From assembly GCF_004361855.1 (NCBI RefSeq), contig NZ_SNWQ01000011.1, positions 124,001 to 188,000 on the forward strand: a DNA stretch of 64,000 nt, in the 5' to 3' direction. Shown one piece after another: positions 15,554 through 23,442 of this stretch. Position 1 is the first letter of the stretch. Each line of letters starts with the position of its first letter. The notes under the pieces were generated by a model. That model was not told where the DNA came from. It was given only the letters and a program-made list of their open reading frames with translations, and ran no database searches. The position numbers were made by a program, and so were the translations under genes. The DNA comes from Kribbella caucasensis (GTDB lineage Bacteria; Actinomycetota; Actinomycetes; Propionibacteriales; Kribbellaceae).

Positions 15554-17149
15554 ATGAGCCGCTCATCGATACGTCCTGGTGGCGACCGACTGTTCGACCG
15601 GTACCTCGATCCGCGCCGGCCGCACGCCGAGGCGTACGACGAGATGTTCGACCCGGTCGAAGGGGTCCGGCCCGCGTACCGGCGGCTGCACGAGTCGCTC
15701 ATGCCGCTGCAGCCGGGAGATCTCACCACCCGGTCGGACGCACTCGACCGGGCCCTGGTCGACCAGGGCATCACTTTCAGCCTGTCGGGACAGGAGCGGC
15801 CGTTCCCGCTCGATCTGGTCCCGCGGGTGATCACCGCGAGCGAGTGGTCCCGGCTGGAGCGCGGGATCGTGCAGCGGGTGCGCGCGCTCGAGGCGTTCCT
15901 CGCCGATGTCTACGGACCCCAGCAGATCGTCGCCGACGGGGTGCTGCCGCGCCGGCTGATCACCTCGTGCGAGCACTTCCACCGTCAGGCCGCCGGACTC
16001 GCGCCACCGAACGGCGTACGGATCCATGTCGCCGGGATCGACGTGGTGCGGGACGAGCAGGGCGACTTCCGGGTGCTCGAGGACAACCTGCGCAGCCCGT
16101 CCGGGGTGTCGTACGTGATGGAGAACCGCCGGACGATGGCCCGGGTGTTCCCCGACCTGTTCATGAAGCACCGGGTCCGCGCGGTCGACAACTACGCGGT
16201 CCACCTGCTGCGCGCGCTCCGGGCCGCCGCCCCACCGGGGACCACCGATCCGAACGTGGTCGTGCTCACCCCGGGCGTCTACAACTCCGCCTACTTCGAG
16301 CACTCGCTGCTGGCCCGGCAGATGGGCGTGGAGCTGGTCGAGGGGCGGGACCTGTTCGCCCGGAACAACATGATCTACCTGCGCACCACCGAGGGTGAGC
16401 AGCGAGTCGACGTGATCTACCGGCGGATCGACGACGAGTTCCTCGACCCCGTCCAGTTCGAGCCGGACTCGGTGCTCGGGGTCGCGGGCCTGGTGAACGC
16501 GGCGCGGGCCGGCAACGTGGTGGTCGCCAACGCGGTCGGCAACGGTGTCGGCGACGACAAGCTCATCTACACCTACCTGCCGGAGATCCTGAAGTACTAC
16601 CTCGGCGAGACGCCACTGCTGCCGAACGTCGACACCTACCGCTGCTGGCTGCCGTCCGAACAGGCGGAGGTGCTCGACCGGCTGGACGAGCTGGTCACCA
16701 AACCGGTCGAGGGTTCGGGCGGCTACGGCATCGTGTTCGGGCCGGACGCCTCGGCCAAGGAGCTGGCCGCCCAGCGCCGCCGGATCCGGAGCAACCCGCG
16801 TGGGTGGATCGCACAGCCCGTAGTACAGCTGTCGACCGTGCCGACCAAGGTCGGGGAGCGGTTGCAGCCCAGGCACGTGGACCTGCGGCCGTTCGCGGTG
16901 AACGACGGCGAGTCGGTGTTCGTCCTGCCCGGCGGGCTGACCCGGGTCGCGATCCCGGAGGGCAGCCTGATCGTGAACTCGTCCCAGGGCGGCGGTTCCA
17001 AGGACACCTGGGTGCTGGCCGGCCGCGCCTCCGACGAGGACGCGGAACTCCGCGGCAGCGGACTGGCCGCGCGGCCGAGATCCGACGGCGCGACCACGCC
17101 GGAGCGCGGTCCGGAACTGAACATCGCCCAACAGCAGCAGCAACAGTGA
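15554..17149 (+). CDS. Circularly permuted ATP-grasp protein
   Basis: A 531-residue member of the circularly permuted ATP-grasp family (DUF404/DUF407 type). Typical elements are RLHESLMPLQ, FRVLEDNLRSPSGVSY, the NAVGNGVGDDK loop and KPVEGSGGYG, the last resembling an ATP-binding Gly loop. Such proteins are predicted to form peptide-like bonds by ATP-dependent ligation; no reaction has been established. It leads an operon with the alpha-E and transglutaminase genes. The start is ATG 15554, with GAAGAT 6 nt upstream as a possible leaderless -10. The protein ends in a run of seven glutamines. Confidence 0.87.
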   Translation: MSRSSIRPGGDRLFDRYLDPRRPHAEAYDEMFDPVEGVRPAYRRLHESLMPLQPGDLTTRSDALDRALVDQGITFSLSGQERPFPLDLVPRVITASEWSRLERGIVQRVRALEAFLADVYGPQQIVADGVLPRRLITSCEHFHRQAAGLAPPNGVRIHVAGIDVVRDEQGDFRVLEDNLRSPSGVSYVMENRRTMARVFPDLFMKHRVRAVDNYAVHLLRALRAAAPPGTTDPNVVVLTPGVYNSAYFEHSLLARQMGVELVEGRDLFARNNMIYLRTTEGEQRVDVIYRRIDDEFLDPVQFEPDSVLGVAGLVNAARAGNVVVANAVGNGVGDDKLIYTYLPEILKYYLGETPLLPNVDTYRCWLPSEQAEVLDRLDELVTKPVEGSGGYGIVFGPDASAKELAAQRRRIRSNPRGWIAQPVVQLSTVPTKVGERLQPRHVDLRPFAVNDGESVFVLPGGLTRVAIPEGSLIVNSSQGGGSKDTWVLAGRASDEDAELRGSGLAARPRSDGATTPERGPELNIAQQQQQQ

Positions 17150-17165
17150 TGGGGAGGTGCTGACG

Positions 17166-18110
17166 ATGCTCGCACGCAACGCCGAATCGCTGTACTGGAT
17201 CGGCCGGTACGTCGAACGCGCGGACGACACCGCACGGATCCTCGACGTATCGGTTCATCAACTGCTCGAGGACGCCACCGTCGACGCGGACACGGCCAGC
17301 CGCACGCTGCTCGCCGTACTCGGCATCACCCCACCCGAAGGCATCACGCTGGACGTGTGGACGCTGACCGAGCTGGTCGCGATGTCGCCGGAGACGGGTT
17401 CGATCGTCTCCTCGATCCACAGCGCGCGGGAGAACACCCGGGTCGCCCGTGAAGTGGTGTCCAGCGAGCTGTGGCACTGCATCAACTCGATGTGGAACGC
17501 GGTCCCCGAACGCCAGCGCGCCGTTCGCCGGGTCGGGCCGCACGAGTTCTTCACCTTCGTCGAGGACCGGGCGGCGACGTTCGCCGGGCTGGCGGACTCC
17601 ACCATGAGCCGGGACGACGGCTGGCGTTTCCTGGTGCTCGGCCGGTCCATCGAGCGGGTCGACATGATCGTCCGGATGCTGATGTCCCGGGTGGGTGACA
17701 AGCCGACCTCGCCCGGCTGGGTGACCGTACTGCGCTCAGCCGGTGCCCACGACACGTATCTGCGGACCTATCGGGGTGCGCTCGACGCGTCCCGGGTCGT
17801 GCAGTTCCTGTTGATGGACAGGTTGTTCCCGCGGTCGGTGTTCCACGCGCTGAGCAAGGCCGAGTCCTGTCTGGAGGAGCTCGAACGGGGTCCGTCCGCA
17901 CGGATCGGTGCCAGTGCCGAGGCGTCCCGGTTGCTCGGTAAGGCGCGGAGCGACCTGGAGTTCCTCCGGCCCGCCGATCTGCTGGACGATCTCACCGGCC
18001 GGCTCCAAGGGCTGCAGACGACAGTGCGAGATGTCGGTGAGGCTCTGTCCCGGCAGTACTTCCACGCAGTGCCCTGGATCGAGTGGAACAACGCGGAGGT
18101 GAACCTGTGA
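17166..18110 (+). CDS. Alpha-E domain protein
   Basis: An all-helical protein of 314 residues of the DUF403/alpha-E family. The N-terminal MLARNAESLYWIGRYVERADDTARIL is the family hallmark (quoted up to here in part), followed by repeated helices with conserved Trp/Arg (DGWRFLVLGRSIERVDMI). Function is unknown; it always travels with circularly permuted ATP-grasp and transglutaminase-like genes. ATG 17166 has GGGGAGG 8 nt upstream, better than the GTG at 17157. The downstream gene overlaps its stop as GTGA. Confidence 0.87.
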   Translation: MLARNAESLYWIGRYVERADDTARILDVSVHQLLEDATVDADTASRTLLAVLGITPPEGITLDVWTLTELVAMSPETGSIVSSIHSARENTRVAREVVSSELWHCINSMWNAVPERQRAVRRVGPHEFFTFVEDRAATFAGLADSTMSRDDGWRFLVLGRSIERVDMIVRMLMSRVGDKPTSPGWVTVLRSAGAHDTYLRTYRGALDASRVVQFLLMDRLFPRSVFHALSKAESCLEELERGPSARIGASAEASRLLGKARSDLEFLRPADLLDDLTGRLQGLQTTVRDVGEALSRQYFHAVPWIEWNNAEVNL

Positions 18111-18961
18111 CTGAGCCTCTTAACTGGCGCCTCCGGGTGGTGCACACCACCGGCTACCGCTATGCGACGGCGGTCACCCAGTCGTACAACGAGGCCCGGT
18201 TGACCCCGCGGTCCGACGACCGCCAGAACCTGATGGTCGCGCGGCTGGAGACCGTCCCGACCGCCCGGGTCAACCGGTACACGGACTACTGGGGTACCGA
18301 GGTCAACACCTTCGACCTGCACACCCCGCACACCGAACTGAAGGTCACCGCCGCCTCCGTGGTGGAGACGGCCGCCGAGACGGTGCCGGCCGAGATCGCG
18401 ACCTGGGCTGAGGTCCGTTCGGCCGAAGCGGTCGACCGGCACGCCGAGTTCCTGGAGTGGACCACGTACGTACCGAAGCACCGGGAGCTCTCCGCGGTCG
18501 CCCGATCGCTGCGGAAGGGGCGGACGCCCGACGAGACCGTGCTGGCCGTGTCCAAGTGGGTCCACGACACGCTGAAGTACCAGCGCGGCACCACGGGCGT
18601 GCACTCGTCGGCAGTGGACGCCTGGCAGGCCCGGGAAGGTGTCTGTCAGGACTACGCACACCTGACCCTCACCCTGCTCCGTGCGGTCGGCATCCCCAGC
18701 CGCTACGTTTCCGGCTACCTCCACACCAAGCCGAATGCCGCCGTCGGCGAGACGGTCGTCGGTGAGAGCCATGCCTGGATCGAGGCCTGGACCGGCAGTT
18801 GGTGGGGCTTCGACCCGACCAACGACATCCCGATCGGCCATCGCCATGTCTGGGTGGCCACCGGTCGCGACTATGCAGATGTCTCTCCGCTGAAGGGCAT
18901 CTACTCGGGCGGAGCCGCCACGGCGATAGAGGTCACCGTGAACATGACACGCCTGGCCTGA
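18107..18961 (+). CDS. Transglutaminase-like cysteine peptidase
   Basis: A 284-residue cytoplasmic protein with the N-terminal beta domain (about 1-130) usual for this group and a transglutaminase-like core. The Cys-His-Asp triad is visible in REGVCQDYAHL, GESHAWIEAW and GFDPTND. Family members are thought to act as peptidases or amidases. With the ATP-grasp and alpha-E neighbours it forms a conserved module proposed to build and cut peptide bonds. The start is GTG 18107, overlapping the previous stop; the track-style upstream start at 18083 would lie inside the neighbour. Confidence 0.88.
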   Translation: MTEPLNWRLRVVHTTGYRYATAVTQSYNEARLTPRSDDRQNLMVARLETVPTARVNRYTDYWGTEVNTFDLHTPHTELKVTAASVVETAAETVPAEIATWAEVRSAEAVDRHAEFLEWTTYVPKHRELSAVARSLRKGRTPDETVLAVSKWVHDTLKYQRGTTGVHSSAVDAWQAREGVCQDYAHLTLTLLRAVGIPSRYVSGYLHTKPNAAVGETVVGESHAWIEAWTGSWWGFDPTNDIPIGHRHVWVATGRDYADVSPLKGIYSGGAATAIEVTVNMTRLA

Positions 18962-18983
18962 TCGAGTCTGATTGAGTTGGCTC

Positions 18984-20024
18984 ATGCGGGCTATGACAGT
19001 GGTGCCGGGCAAGGCCGACTCGGCGGCCGTCACCGAGGTCGCGGAACCACCGGAGTCCGACGGGTCCGTACTGGTCGAGGGTGTGCTGGTGGGGATCTGC
19101 GGTACCGATGTCGAGATCGTTTCCGGTGCCTTTGGACGCTCAGCTGACGCGACTCGGATGGTGCTTGGGCACGAGTCGCTCGGGCGGGTGATCGAGGGGC
19201 CGGCCGGTTCCGGGTTGAATCCCGGGGATCTCGTTGCGGGCATCGTGCGCCGGCCTGACCCTGTGCCCTGTCCTGCGTGTGCCCGGGGGGAGTTTGACTT
19301 CTGCCGCAACGGTTTGTACTCCGAGCGCGGGATCAACGGCGTGGACGGATACGGCTCCGAACGCTGGCGAGTCGACCCGTACTATGCCGTACCGGTCCCG
19401 CCGGAGCTCGGCCGCCTCGGTGTCCTGGTGGAGCCGGCCAGCATCCTCACCAAGGCGTGGGACCAGGTCGACCAGGTCGGCGCGCGCTCCTGGTACGAGC
19501 CGAAGCACGTGCTCGTCACCGGGGCCGGTCCGATCGGGCTGCTGGCCGCGTTGATCGCCGCACAACGCGGGTACGCCGTGCACGTGCTCGACCGGTCGGA
19601 TCAAGGACCGAAGCCGGCGCTCGTACGGGATCTCGGTGGTGAGTTCCTCACCGAGCTGGCCGATCTCAAAGCTGCCCCGGATGTCGTGATCGAGGCGACC
19701 GGCGTCGGTCAGGTCGTGGTGGCCTGCGCGGAACTCCTGCCGCCCGCCGGTGTCTTGTGCCTCACCGGGATCTCGCCCAGCCCGGACAGTATCGACGTAC
19801 AGATGGATGCGCTGACCAGGCAGTTGGTGATTCGCAACGCGGCCCTGGTCGGCTCGGTGAACGCGGCCAAGCGGCACTACGCGGACGCCGTCGACGTCCT
19901 GCTGGCGGCGGACCGGAGCTGGCTCGACCGGCTGATCACCCGGACTGTTCCGCTGGCGGACTGGCCGGCCGGGCTGGTCAAGGAACCCGACGACATCAAG
20001 GTGGTCGTGGACCTGCGGGCGTGA
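18984..20024 (+). CDS. Glucose-dehydrogenase-like medium-chain dehydrogenase
   Basis: A zinc-dependent MDR enzyme of 346 residues. The catalytic zinc ligands are in GICGTDVEI and VLGHESLG. The structural-lobe segment CPACARGEFDFCRNGLYSERGI is the variant typical of archaeal-type glucose dehydrogenases. The NAD(P) motif is VTGAGPIGLLAAL. It probably oxidises glucose or galactose to the lactone. The start is not certain (ATG 18984 or 18993). It is a single gene, placed 22 nt after the transglutaminase gene and followed closely by the DUF3618 gene. Confidence 0.86.
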   Translation: MRAMTVVPGKADSAAVTEVAEPPESDGSVLVEGVLVGICGTDVEIVSGAFGRSADATRMVLGHESLGRVIEGPAGSGLNPGDLVAGIVRRPDPVPCPACARGEFDFCRNGLYSERGINGVDGYGSERWRVDPYYAVPVPPELGRLGVLVEPASILTKAWDQVDQVGARSWYEPKHVLVTGAGPIGLLAALIAAQRGYAVHVLDRSDQGPKPALVRDLGGEFLTELADLKAAPDVVIEATGVGQVVVACAELLPPAGVLCLTGISPSPDSIDVQMDALTRQLVIRNAALVGSVNAAKRHYADAVDVLLAADRSWLDRLITRTVPLADWPAGLVKEPDDIKVVVDLRA

Positions 20025-20069
20025 CCTGCAAGGATGTACGAAGGGGAACGTCGAGAGGAGGTCTGGCAA

Positions 20070-20333
20070 GTGTCGGACACGCAGGCTCGGACCGCCGAGC
20101 AGATCGAGGCGGACATCGCCGCCACCCGGGCGCGGCTGGCCTCCACCGTGGACGAGCTGGTCGACCGCGCGCACCCGAAGAACGTCGCGAAGCGGCAGGT
20201 CGAACAGGCCAGGGCGCAGGTCTTCGACGAGACCGGCGCGCTGCGCACCCAGAAGCTGGTCGCGATCGGCGGCGCGGCCGTCGGCGTACTGGCCGTGCTG
20301 CTGCTGATCCGGCGGCTGGTGGGTCGCCGGTGA
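20070..20333 (+). CDS. DUF3618 membrane protein
   Basis: An 87-residue protein with the DUF3618 signature EQIEADIAATRARLASTVDEL, predicted as a coiled coil, and one C-terminal helix (LVAIGGAAVGVLAVLLLI) followed by an Arg-rich tail. GTG 20070 has GAGAGGAGG 8 nt upstream. The downstream GroES-like gene overlaps its stop as GTGA. Members usually sit in actinobacterial envelopes beside phage-holin-like or GroES-like genes; function unknown. Confidence 0.85.
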   Translation: MSDTQARTAEQIEADIAATRARLASTVDELVDRAHPKNVAKRQVEQARAQVFDETGALRTQKLVAIGGAAVGVLAVLLLIRRLVGRR

Positions 20334-20671
20334 CCTCTCGCAAACGTCTCTCCGACGACAAGCTGCCGATCCGGATGCTGCACGACCGGGTGCTGGTCGC
20401 GCTCGACCGGGAGTCCGGCGAGCGGAAGTCGTCGGCCGGCATCCTGATCCCGGCCACCGCGCAGATGGGCCGCCGGCTGGCCTGGGCGAAGGTGGTCGCG
20501 ATCGGCGCCAACGTGCGCACGGTCGAGGTGGACGACCGGGTGCTGTTCGACCCCGAGGACCGGGCCGAGGTCGAGGTCCGCGGCGACGACTACATCCTGC
20601 TGCGCGAACGCGACCTGCACGCCGTCGCCGCCAAGCGGGTGGAGGACGGTCAGACAGGCCTGTACTTGTAA
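20330..20671 (+). CDS. GroES-like co-chaperonin paralogue
   Basis: A 113-residue protein of the GroES (Cpn10) fold: PIRMLHDRVLVALDRE at the N-terminus, a shortened mobile loop around ERKSSAGILIP, then GANVRTVEVDDRVLFD and YILLRERDLHAV. It carries a 12-residue basic N-terminal extension and lacks the usual groEL partner, so it is not the housekeeping groES. It is translationally coupled to the DUF3618 membrane protein. Function is unknown; a structural role rather than GroEL capping is possible. Confidence 0.83.
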   Translation: MTSRKRLSDDKLPIRMLHDRVLVALDRESGERKSSAGILIPATAQMGRRLAWAKVVAIGANVRTVEVDDRVLFDPEDRAEVEVRGDDYILLRERDLHAVAAKRVEDGQTGLYL

Positions 20672-20688
20672 ATGCTCTTGCACTGAAT

Positions 20689-20702
20689 AGCACGGTCGTG
20701 CT
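20689..20702 (+). promoter_or_regulatory. Putative operator of the adjacent TetR gene
   Basis: AGCACG and CGTGCT flank a GT centre, a perfect inverted repeat 12 nt before the TetR start and overlapping the promoter region. Autoregulation is inferred from position. Confidence 0.55.
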
Positions 20703-20713
20703 CTTATGAAGAG

Positions 20714-21310
20714 GTGAGTAAGGGCGAGGAGACCCGGGCCGCGGTGCTCGACCTGGCCGCGCGGCAGGTCAGCGTCGGCGGGCTGAACGCGCTGACCATC
20801 GGGGTGCTCGCCGACCAGGCGCGGCTGTCGAAGAGCGGCCTGTTCGCCCACTTCAAGTCCAAGGAACAGCTGCAGCTCGCCGTGATCGACCGGTTCGCCG
20901 AACTGTTCGCCGAGCGGGTGATCCGGCCGGCGCTCAAGGCGCCGCGGGGCGAGGCGCGGCTGCGCGAGCTGTTCGACCGCAAGCTGCGCTGGGGTTCCGG
21001 CGATCTCGCGCTGCCCGGCGGCTGCTTCTTCTACGGCGTTTCCGCCGAATTGGACGATGCCGAGCCCGGTCCGGTCCGGGATCGGTTCCTGCAGGCATTC
21101 CGGGACTACATCGACACCATCGCGACCGTCTTCCGGACCGGGATCACCGAGGGCGAGTTCCGCCCGGATGCGGACCCGGAGCAATACGCCTTCGACATCC
21201 AGGGCGTCCTGATGGCGCATCACCATGCCAGCCGGCTGATGGGTGACCCCAAGGCCGACGACCGGGCGTGGGCGTCCTTCGAAGCGCTCGTGCGAGCGGC
21301 TCGGATCTGA
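20714..21310 (+). CDS. TetR-family regulator
   Basis: A 198-residue regulator with an N-terminal helix-turn-helix (AAVLDLAARQVSVGGLNALT, then LADQARLSKSGLFAHFKSKEQL, quoted in part). The C-terminal domain resembles the YxaF/TetR_C_11-like type. The GTG at 20714 has no clear ribosome binding site. It lies 26 nt before an alpha/beta hydrolase gene on the same strand, so the hydrolase is its likely target and co-transcript. The inducer is unknown. Confidence 0.88.
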   Translation: MSKGEETRAAVLDLAARQVSVGGLNALTIGVLADQARLSKSGLFAHFKSKEQLQLAVIDRFAELFAERVIRPALKAPRGEARLRELFDRKLRWGSGDLALPGGCFFYGVSAELDDAEPGPVRDRFLQAFRDYIDTIATVFRTGITEGEFRPDADPEQYAFDIQGVLMAHHHASRLMGDPKADDRAWASFEALVRAARI

Positions 21311-21336
21311 GATCTCGACTGAGGAGAGTAGTTCTC

Positions 21337-22251
21337 GTGGCGGCAAAGAAAAGCACGAACGTTCGCTTCTTGACGGCAGCCTTCCAGAGCCTCGAGGTGG
21401 TGGCACCCGGGGTCGGCAGTTGGTGGGTGGATCGGCTTTGGTTTCGGTTGCCGACGGTTTCCGAGAAGGCCCGCCGGCTTCGGGTCGAGCTCCCGCCGGG
21501 TACGCCGATCGAGGTGCCGTTCGAGGACGGCGTGATCCGCGGCACGGCGTACGGGGATGGGCCGACCGTGTACCTCGTCCATGGCTGGGGTGGTTGGGGT
21601 CTGCAACTCGCGGCCCTGATTCCGCCGTTGGTCGCCGAGGGTTTCCGTGTTGTCGCGTACGACGCGCCGAGTCATGGCGACTCCGAGCCGGGGCGGGAGG
21701 GGCGCGGTCGCGGGACGATGCCGGAGCTGGGTGACGCGGTGCAGGCCGTGATCGGTGCGCAGGGCGAGGCGTACGGGATCGTCGCGCACTCGCTCGGCGC
21801 TCCCGCGGTCATCTACGCCCTGGACAAAGGGCTGGCCGTCGAGCGGCTGGTCTTCGTCGCCAGCCCGACGGACTTCACTCAGACGCTGGACCAGTTCCAG
21901 CAGGCACTCGGGTTCGGGCCGCGGATCCGGGCGGGATTCCTGCGCCGGTTCGCCCGCCGGTTCGGGCCGATGGAGGACTTCGAGGCGATCTCGGCGGTCG
22001 GCCGGCTGCTCGACGAGCGCGACCTCCCCGAGTTGTTGCTGATCCACGACAAGTCGGACCGCGAGACGGCGTACGAGGGGTCGATCGCCATCGCCGCGGT
22101 CTGGCCGGGTGCGTGCATCGAGCTAACCGAGGGCCTCGGTCATCGCCGGGTGCTGGCCGACCCCGAGGTGGTCGCCTCGGTTCGCCGGCATCTCGTGGAC
22201 CGAGCGCCGGGTGACGAGGGGGAGTTGGCACAGGGGACAATGCGGGGGTGA
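21337..22251 (+). CDS. Alpha/beta hydrolase
   Basis: A 304-residue alpha/beta-fold hydrolase without a signal peptide. The oxyanion motif VHGWGGWG, nucleophile AHSLGAPA, acid in LLIHDKSDRE and catalytic His in GLGHRRVL complete the triad. GTG 21337 has GAGGAGAG about 9 nt upstream. It probably belongs to an operon with the upstream TetR gene. The dapC start overlaps its stop (GTGA), although dapC seems to have its own promoter inside the coding end. Confidence 0.88.
   Translation: MAAKKSTNVRFLTAAFQSLEVVAPGVGSWWVDRLWFRLPTVSEKARRLRVELPPGTPIEVPFEDGVIRGTAYGDGPTVYLVHGWGGWGLQLAALIPPLVAEGFRVVAYDAPSHGDSEPGREGRGRGTMPELGDAVQAVIGAQGEAYGIVAHSLGAPAVIYALDKGLAVERLVFVASPTDFTQTLDQFQQALGFGPRIRAGFLRRFARRFGPMEDFEAISAVGRLLDERDLPELLLIHDKSDRETAYEGSIAIAAVWPGACIELTEGLGHRRVLADPEVVASVRRHLVDRAPGDEGELAQGTMRG
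22236..22241 (+). promoter_or_regulatory. -10 box for a leaderless dapC transcript
   Basis: GACAAT is followed by 6 nt and then the GTG at 22248. It lies within the 3' end of the hydrolase gene. Confidence 0.4.
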
Positions 22252-23351
22252 TCTTCTCCACTTCCAGTCGCCTGCCGGATTTCCCTTGGGACAAGCTCGC
22301 CCCGTTCAAGCAGAAGGCGGCCGCGCATCCCGACGGCATCGTCGACCTGTCGATCGGCAGCCCGGTCGACCCGGTGCCGGACGTGATCAAGCAGGCGCTC
22401 GCGGATGCGGCCGACGCACCGGCGTACCCGACGACCATCGGTACGTCGACCGCGCGGCAGGCCGTGGTCGACTGGCTGGCCCGTCGCATCGACGTACCAG
22501 GGGTGGATCCGCAGACCGGTGTGCTTCCGGTGATCGGCACCAAGGAACTGATCATGCTGCTGCCGACACTGCTCGGTGTCGGCGCGGGCGACACGGTGCT
22601 GATTCCCGATCTCGCGTACCCGACGTACGAGGCCGGCGCCGCACTGGCCCGTGCGACGAGTGTCCCGGTCGCCGACGTCACGCAGTACGACGGTCCGGTG
22701 CGGGTCGCATACCTGAACTCGCCGCGCAACCCGTCGGGGCAGATCACGTCCGCGGCCGAGCTGCGGGCCGCGGTGGAGTGGGCCCGGGCGAACGACGTGC
22801 TGCTGGTGAGCGACGAGTGCTACATCGAGTTCGGCTGGGACGAGCGGCCTGTGACGGTGCTGCACCCGGACGTGTGTGGTGGCAGCTTCGACAACCTGCT
22901 CGCGGTGCACTCGCTGTCGAAGCGGTCCAACCTGGCGGGGTACCGCGCGGGATTCGTGGCGGGGGACGAGCGGGTCGTCGCGGAGTTGCTGGCGGTTCGC
23001 AAGCATGCGGGATTGATGGTGCCGTCGCCGATCCAGGCCGCGATGGCGGTCGCGTTCGGGGACGACGCGCACGTGGAGGTGCAGCGGGAGCGGTATATCC
23101 GCCGACGCGCGGTACTGCGGGACGCGCTCACCGATGCGGGCTGGCGGATCACTTTGTCGGAGGGCGGGCTGTACTTGTGGGCCGAGCATCCGTCGTACGA
23201 CGCGTACGGGTCTGTTGCGGAACTGGCTGATCGGGGCATCCTGGTTGCGCCGGGCGCGTTCTACGGCACGGCGGGGGAACGGCACGTGCGGGTGGCGCTG
23301 ACGGGGACGGACGAGCGGGTGGATGCTGCGGTGAAGAGACTGCAGGAGTAA
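22248..23351 (+). CDS. dapC: Succinyldiaminopimelate transaminase
   Basis: A class I/II PLP aminotransferase of 367 residues matching actinobacterial DapC, which makes N-succinyl-LL-diaminopimelate for lysine and peptidoglycan. The N-terminus SRLPDFPWDKLAPFK is characteristic of this group. The cofactor region is YLNSPRNPSGQ, the Asp is in LLVSDECYIEFGW and the PLP lysine in HSLSKRSNLAGYR. The usual partner fdxA is absent immediately upstream. The start GTG overlaps the hydrolase stop. Confidence 0.9.
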   Translation: MIFSTSSRLPDFPWDKLAPFKQKAAAHPDGIVDLSIGSPVDPVPDVIKQALADAADAPAYPTTIGTSTARQAVVDWLARRIDVPGVDPQTGVLPVIGTKELIMLLPTLLGVGAGDTVLIPDLAYPTYEAGAALARATSVPVADVTQYDGPVRVAYLNSPRNPSGQITSAAELRAAVEWARANDVLLVSDECYIEFGWDERPVTVLHPDVCGGSFDNLLAVHSLSKRSNLAGYRAGFVAGDERVVAELLAVRKHAGLMVPSPIQAAMAVAFGDDAHVEVQRERYIRRRAVLRDALTDAGWRITLSEGGLYLWAEHPSYDAYGSVAELADRGILVAPGAFYGTAGERHVRVALTGTDERVDAAVKRLQE

Positions 23352-23392
23352 GCGAACCTCCTGACCGTGTGTGACGTCTTCCTAGGTGTGGG

Positions 23393-23424
23393 ACCTCTAT
23401 AGAGGTGGGGAGCCGATCGGCTCC
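23393..23424 (+). repeat. Two adjacent perfect palindromes before the M15 peptidase gene
   Basis: ACCTCTATAGAGGT (23393-23406) and GGAGCCGATCGGCTCC (23409-23424) are separated by two bases and end 19 nt before the peptidase ATG, directly upstream of its ribosome binding site. They could be operators or 5'-UTR hairpins; a terminator of dapC is less likely as there is no T tract. Confidence 0.7.
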
Positions 23425-23442
23425 GCTGGGGAGGGGAAGACG

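Noticed and set aside
23352..23442. A cyclic-di-AMP (ydaO-type) riboswitch before the cell-wall peptidase
   Set aside because: The leader is only about 90 nt and shows two simple palindromes rather than the long ydaO architecture.
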